NCBI GenBank assembly: GCA_965223585.1
Contig: CBDCWW010000022.1
Span: forward strand, 372,001-436,000
Reading direction: 5' to 3'
Origin: CBDCVN01 sp965223585
GTDB lineage: Bacteria > Deinococcota > Deinococci > Deinococcales > Trueperaceae
DNA length: 64,000 bases
Under the pieces are notes generated by a model, which saw only the letters and a list, made by a program, of their open reading frames with translations, had not been told where the DNA came from and did no database searches. Shown piece after piece: positions 63,522-64,000 of the stretch (its first letter is position 1; every line of letters starts with the position of its first letter). A program made the position numbers and the translations under genes.

Positions 63522-64000
63522 ATGTTCAAAAACCAAACAGATTGGTTTACTACAGGCAACCCATTTGTAGATATGGGACAGGAAATGATGGCAGCATTAG
63601 CTGACGTTGATGAAGTAAAAGATTTAAATATTGATAATGTAAAACCTTTACTATTAAGGCTAGTTGATATTTACATGCAGGCAGATTGGCGTAAAAGTTT
63701 ACAAACGGTTTTCCCTAATTCGAAACTAATTAATCCATCAATCAAAAACCATCGTGAGGCCTACTCAACACTACTGAAGGATTGGTTTAAACTACTTTCT
63801 TCAAATGAAAGAAGCCTATCGGTACCATGTGCTATCTCTGGGAAATCTGCTCAGGTATATTTAAGCAAAGTTTACTTACCTATGAGTGATTTTGGTGGTG
63901 GTAACTTTCAATCGGCAAACGAAGAGGGTGTACCAGTAAGTGCCTCAGTAGCTTTAGCTTTGCAATTTTTTCCTCTTGGCTTAGTTAAAATTGGGAAAAT
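63522..64000 (+). CDS. cas8b: Type I-B Cas8b1/Cst1-like Cascade subunit (5' part, runs off the window)
   Basis: The frame opens at the ATG at 63522 and stays open to the window end (159 codons). The start WFTTGNPFVDMGQEMMAAL, the TVFPNSKLINPSIKN block and the ALQFFPLGLVKIG stretch match the pattern of Cas8b1/Cst1, the large subunit that reads the PAM. Family members carry two CxxC pairs in the middle; here the first reads CAIS and the second VSAS, so the zinc site is mostly lost. Downstream cas7, cas5 and cas3 are expected off the window. Confidence 0.75.
   Translation, partial: MFKNQTDWFTTGNPFVDMGQEMMAALADVDEVKDLNIDNVKPLLLRLVDIYMQADWRKSLQTVFPNSKLINPSIKNHREAYSTLLKDWFKLLSSNERSLSVPCAISGKSAQVYLSKVYLPMSDFGGGNFQSANEEGVPVSASVALALQFFPLGLVKIGK

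Overview
The window looks like chromosomal DNA from a low-G+C (about 38-40% by eye, not computed) bacterium that is most likely an uncultured or deep-branching member of the Deinococcota. Evidence for this is indirect: a stand-alone small GidA-related FAD protein of the kind known from Thermus, a 'quinate 5-dehydrogenase'-type protein common in Deinococcus/Thermus annotations, a short CbpA-like DnaJ directly after GrpE, split transhydrogenase subunits, and several genes whose -10 box lies only about 6 nt before the start codon (leaderless mRNA style). The palindrome CTCGAG is strikingly over-used across the whole window (about 75 copies counted by eye).

Layout. 0-1.35 kb: 3' end of an AAA ATPase gene overlapping a DUF4276 (TOPRIM-like) gene, a defence-type pair, running directly into metH (1.3-5.0 kb). 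5.0-7.8 kb: a secreted beta-helix protein built of 46-residue repeats. 8.3-10.9 kb: an ABC substrate-binding protein and ATPase without a permease. 11.3-12.2 kb: an M8-like metalloprotease lipoprotein. 12.3-19.0 kb: small hypotheticals, a CsoR/CstR-type repressor, a small ATPase overlapping an arrestin-like membrane protein, ribF, lipA and purN. 19.1-25.9 kb: a giant multidomain surface metalloprotease lipoprotein separated from its own signal peptide by one in-frame stop, plus a decayed partial copy of it. 26.1-31.0 kb: ybeY-dgkA, an SDR, a D-cysteine desulfhydrase-like PLP enzyme, an HD hydrolase, grpE-dnaJ.

31.2-48.8 kb is dominated by exported proteins: a G8-domain beta-helix lipoprotein, a leucine-rich-repeat lipoprotein, a substrate-binding protein, a degenerate trypsin-like/TPR protein, alanine racemase, a second 46-residue-repeat beta-helix paralogue, a BRO-type phage antirepressor pseudogene, and a beta-helix/FnIII/DNRLRE lipoprotein. 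48.9-59.6 kb is housekeeping: pntB and pntA part 2, ferritin, GidA-like protein, rimO, a radical-SAM DUF512 protein, a DsbA-like thioredoxin, a fused MsrAB and a YdcF/ElyC-type protein.

59.6-64.0 kb is an accessory region: a KilA-N antirepressor operon facing a divergent XRE-type regulator, then cas6 and the start of cas8b1/cst1 of a type I-B CRISPR-Cas operon that continues off the window. Between cas6 and cas8 lies a tRNA-like RNA element (7-bp acceptor stem, T arm, encoded CCA, no normal D or anticodon arm) with a TTGACA box upstream. This is the position where CreTA RNA toxin-antitoxin modules sit in some type I-B loci, and it is the most interesting candidate here for an undescribed system. 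No CRISPR array is visible in the window.
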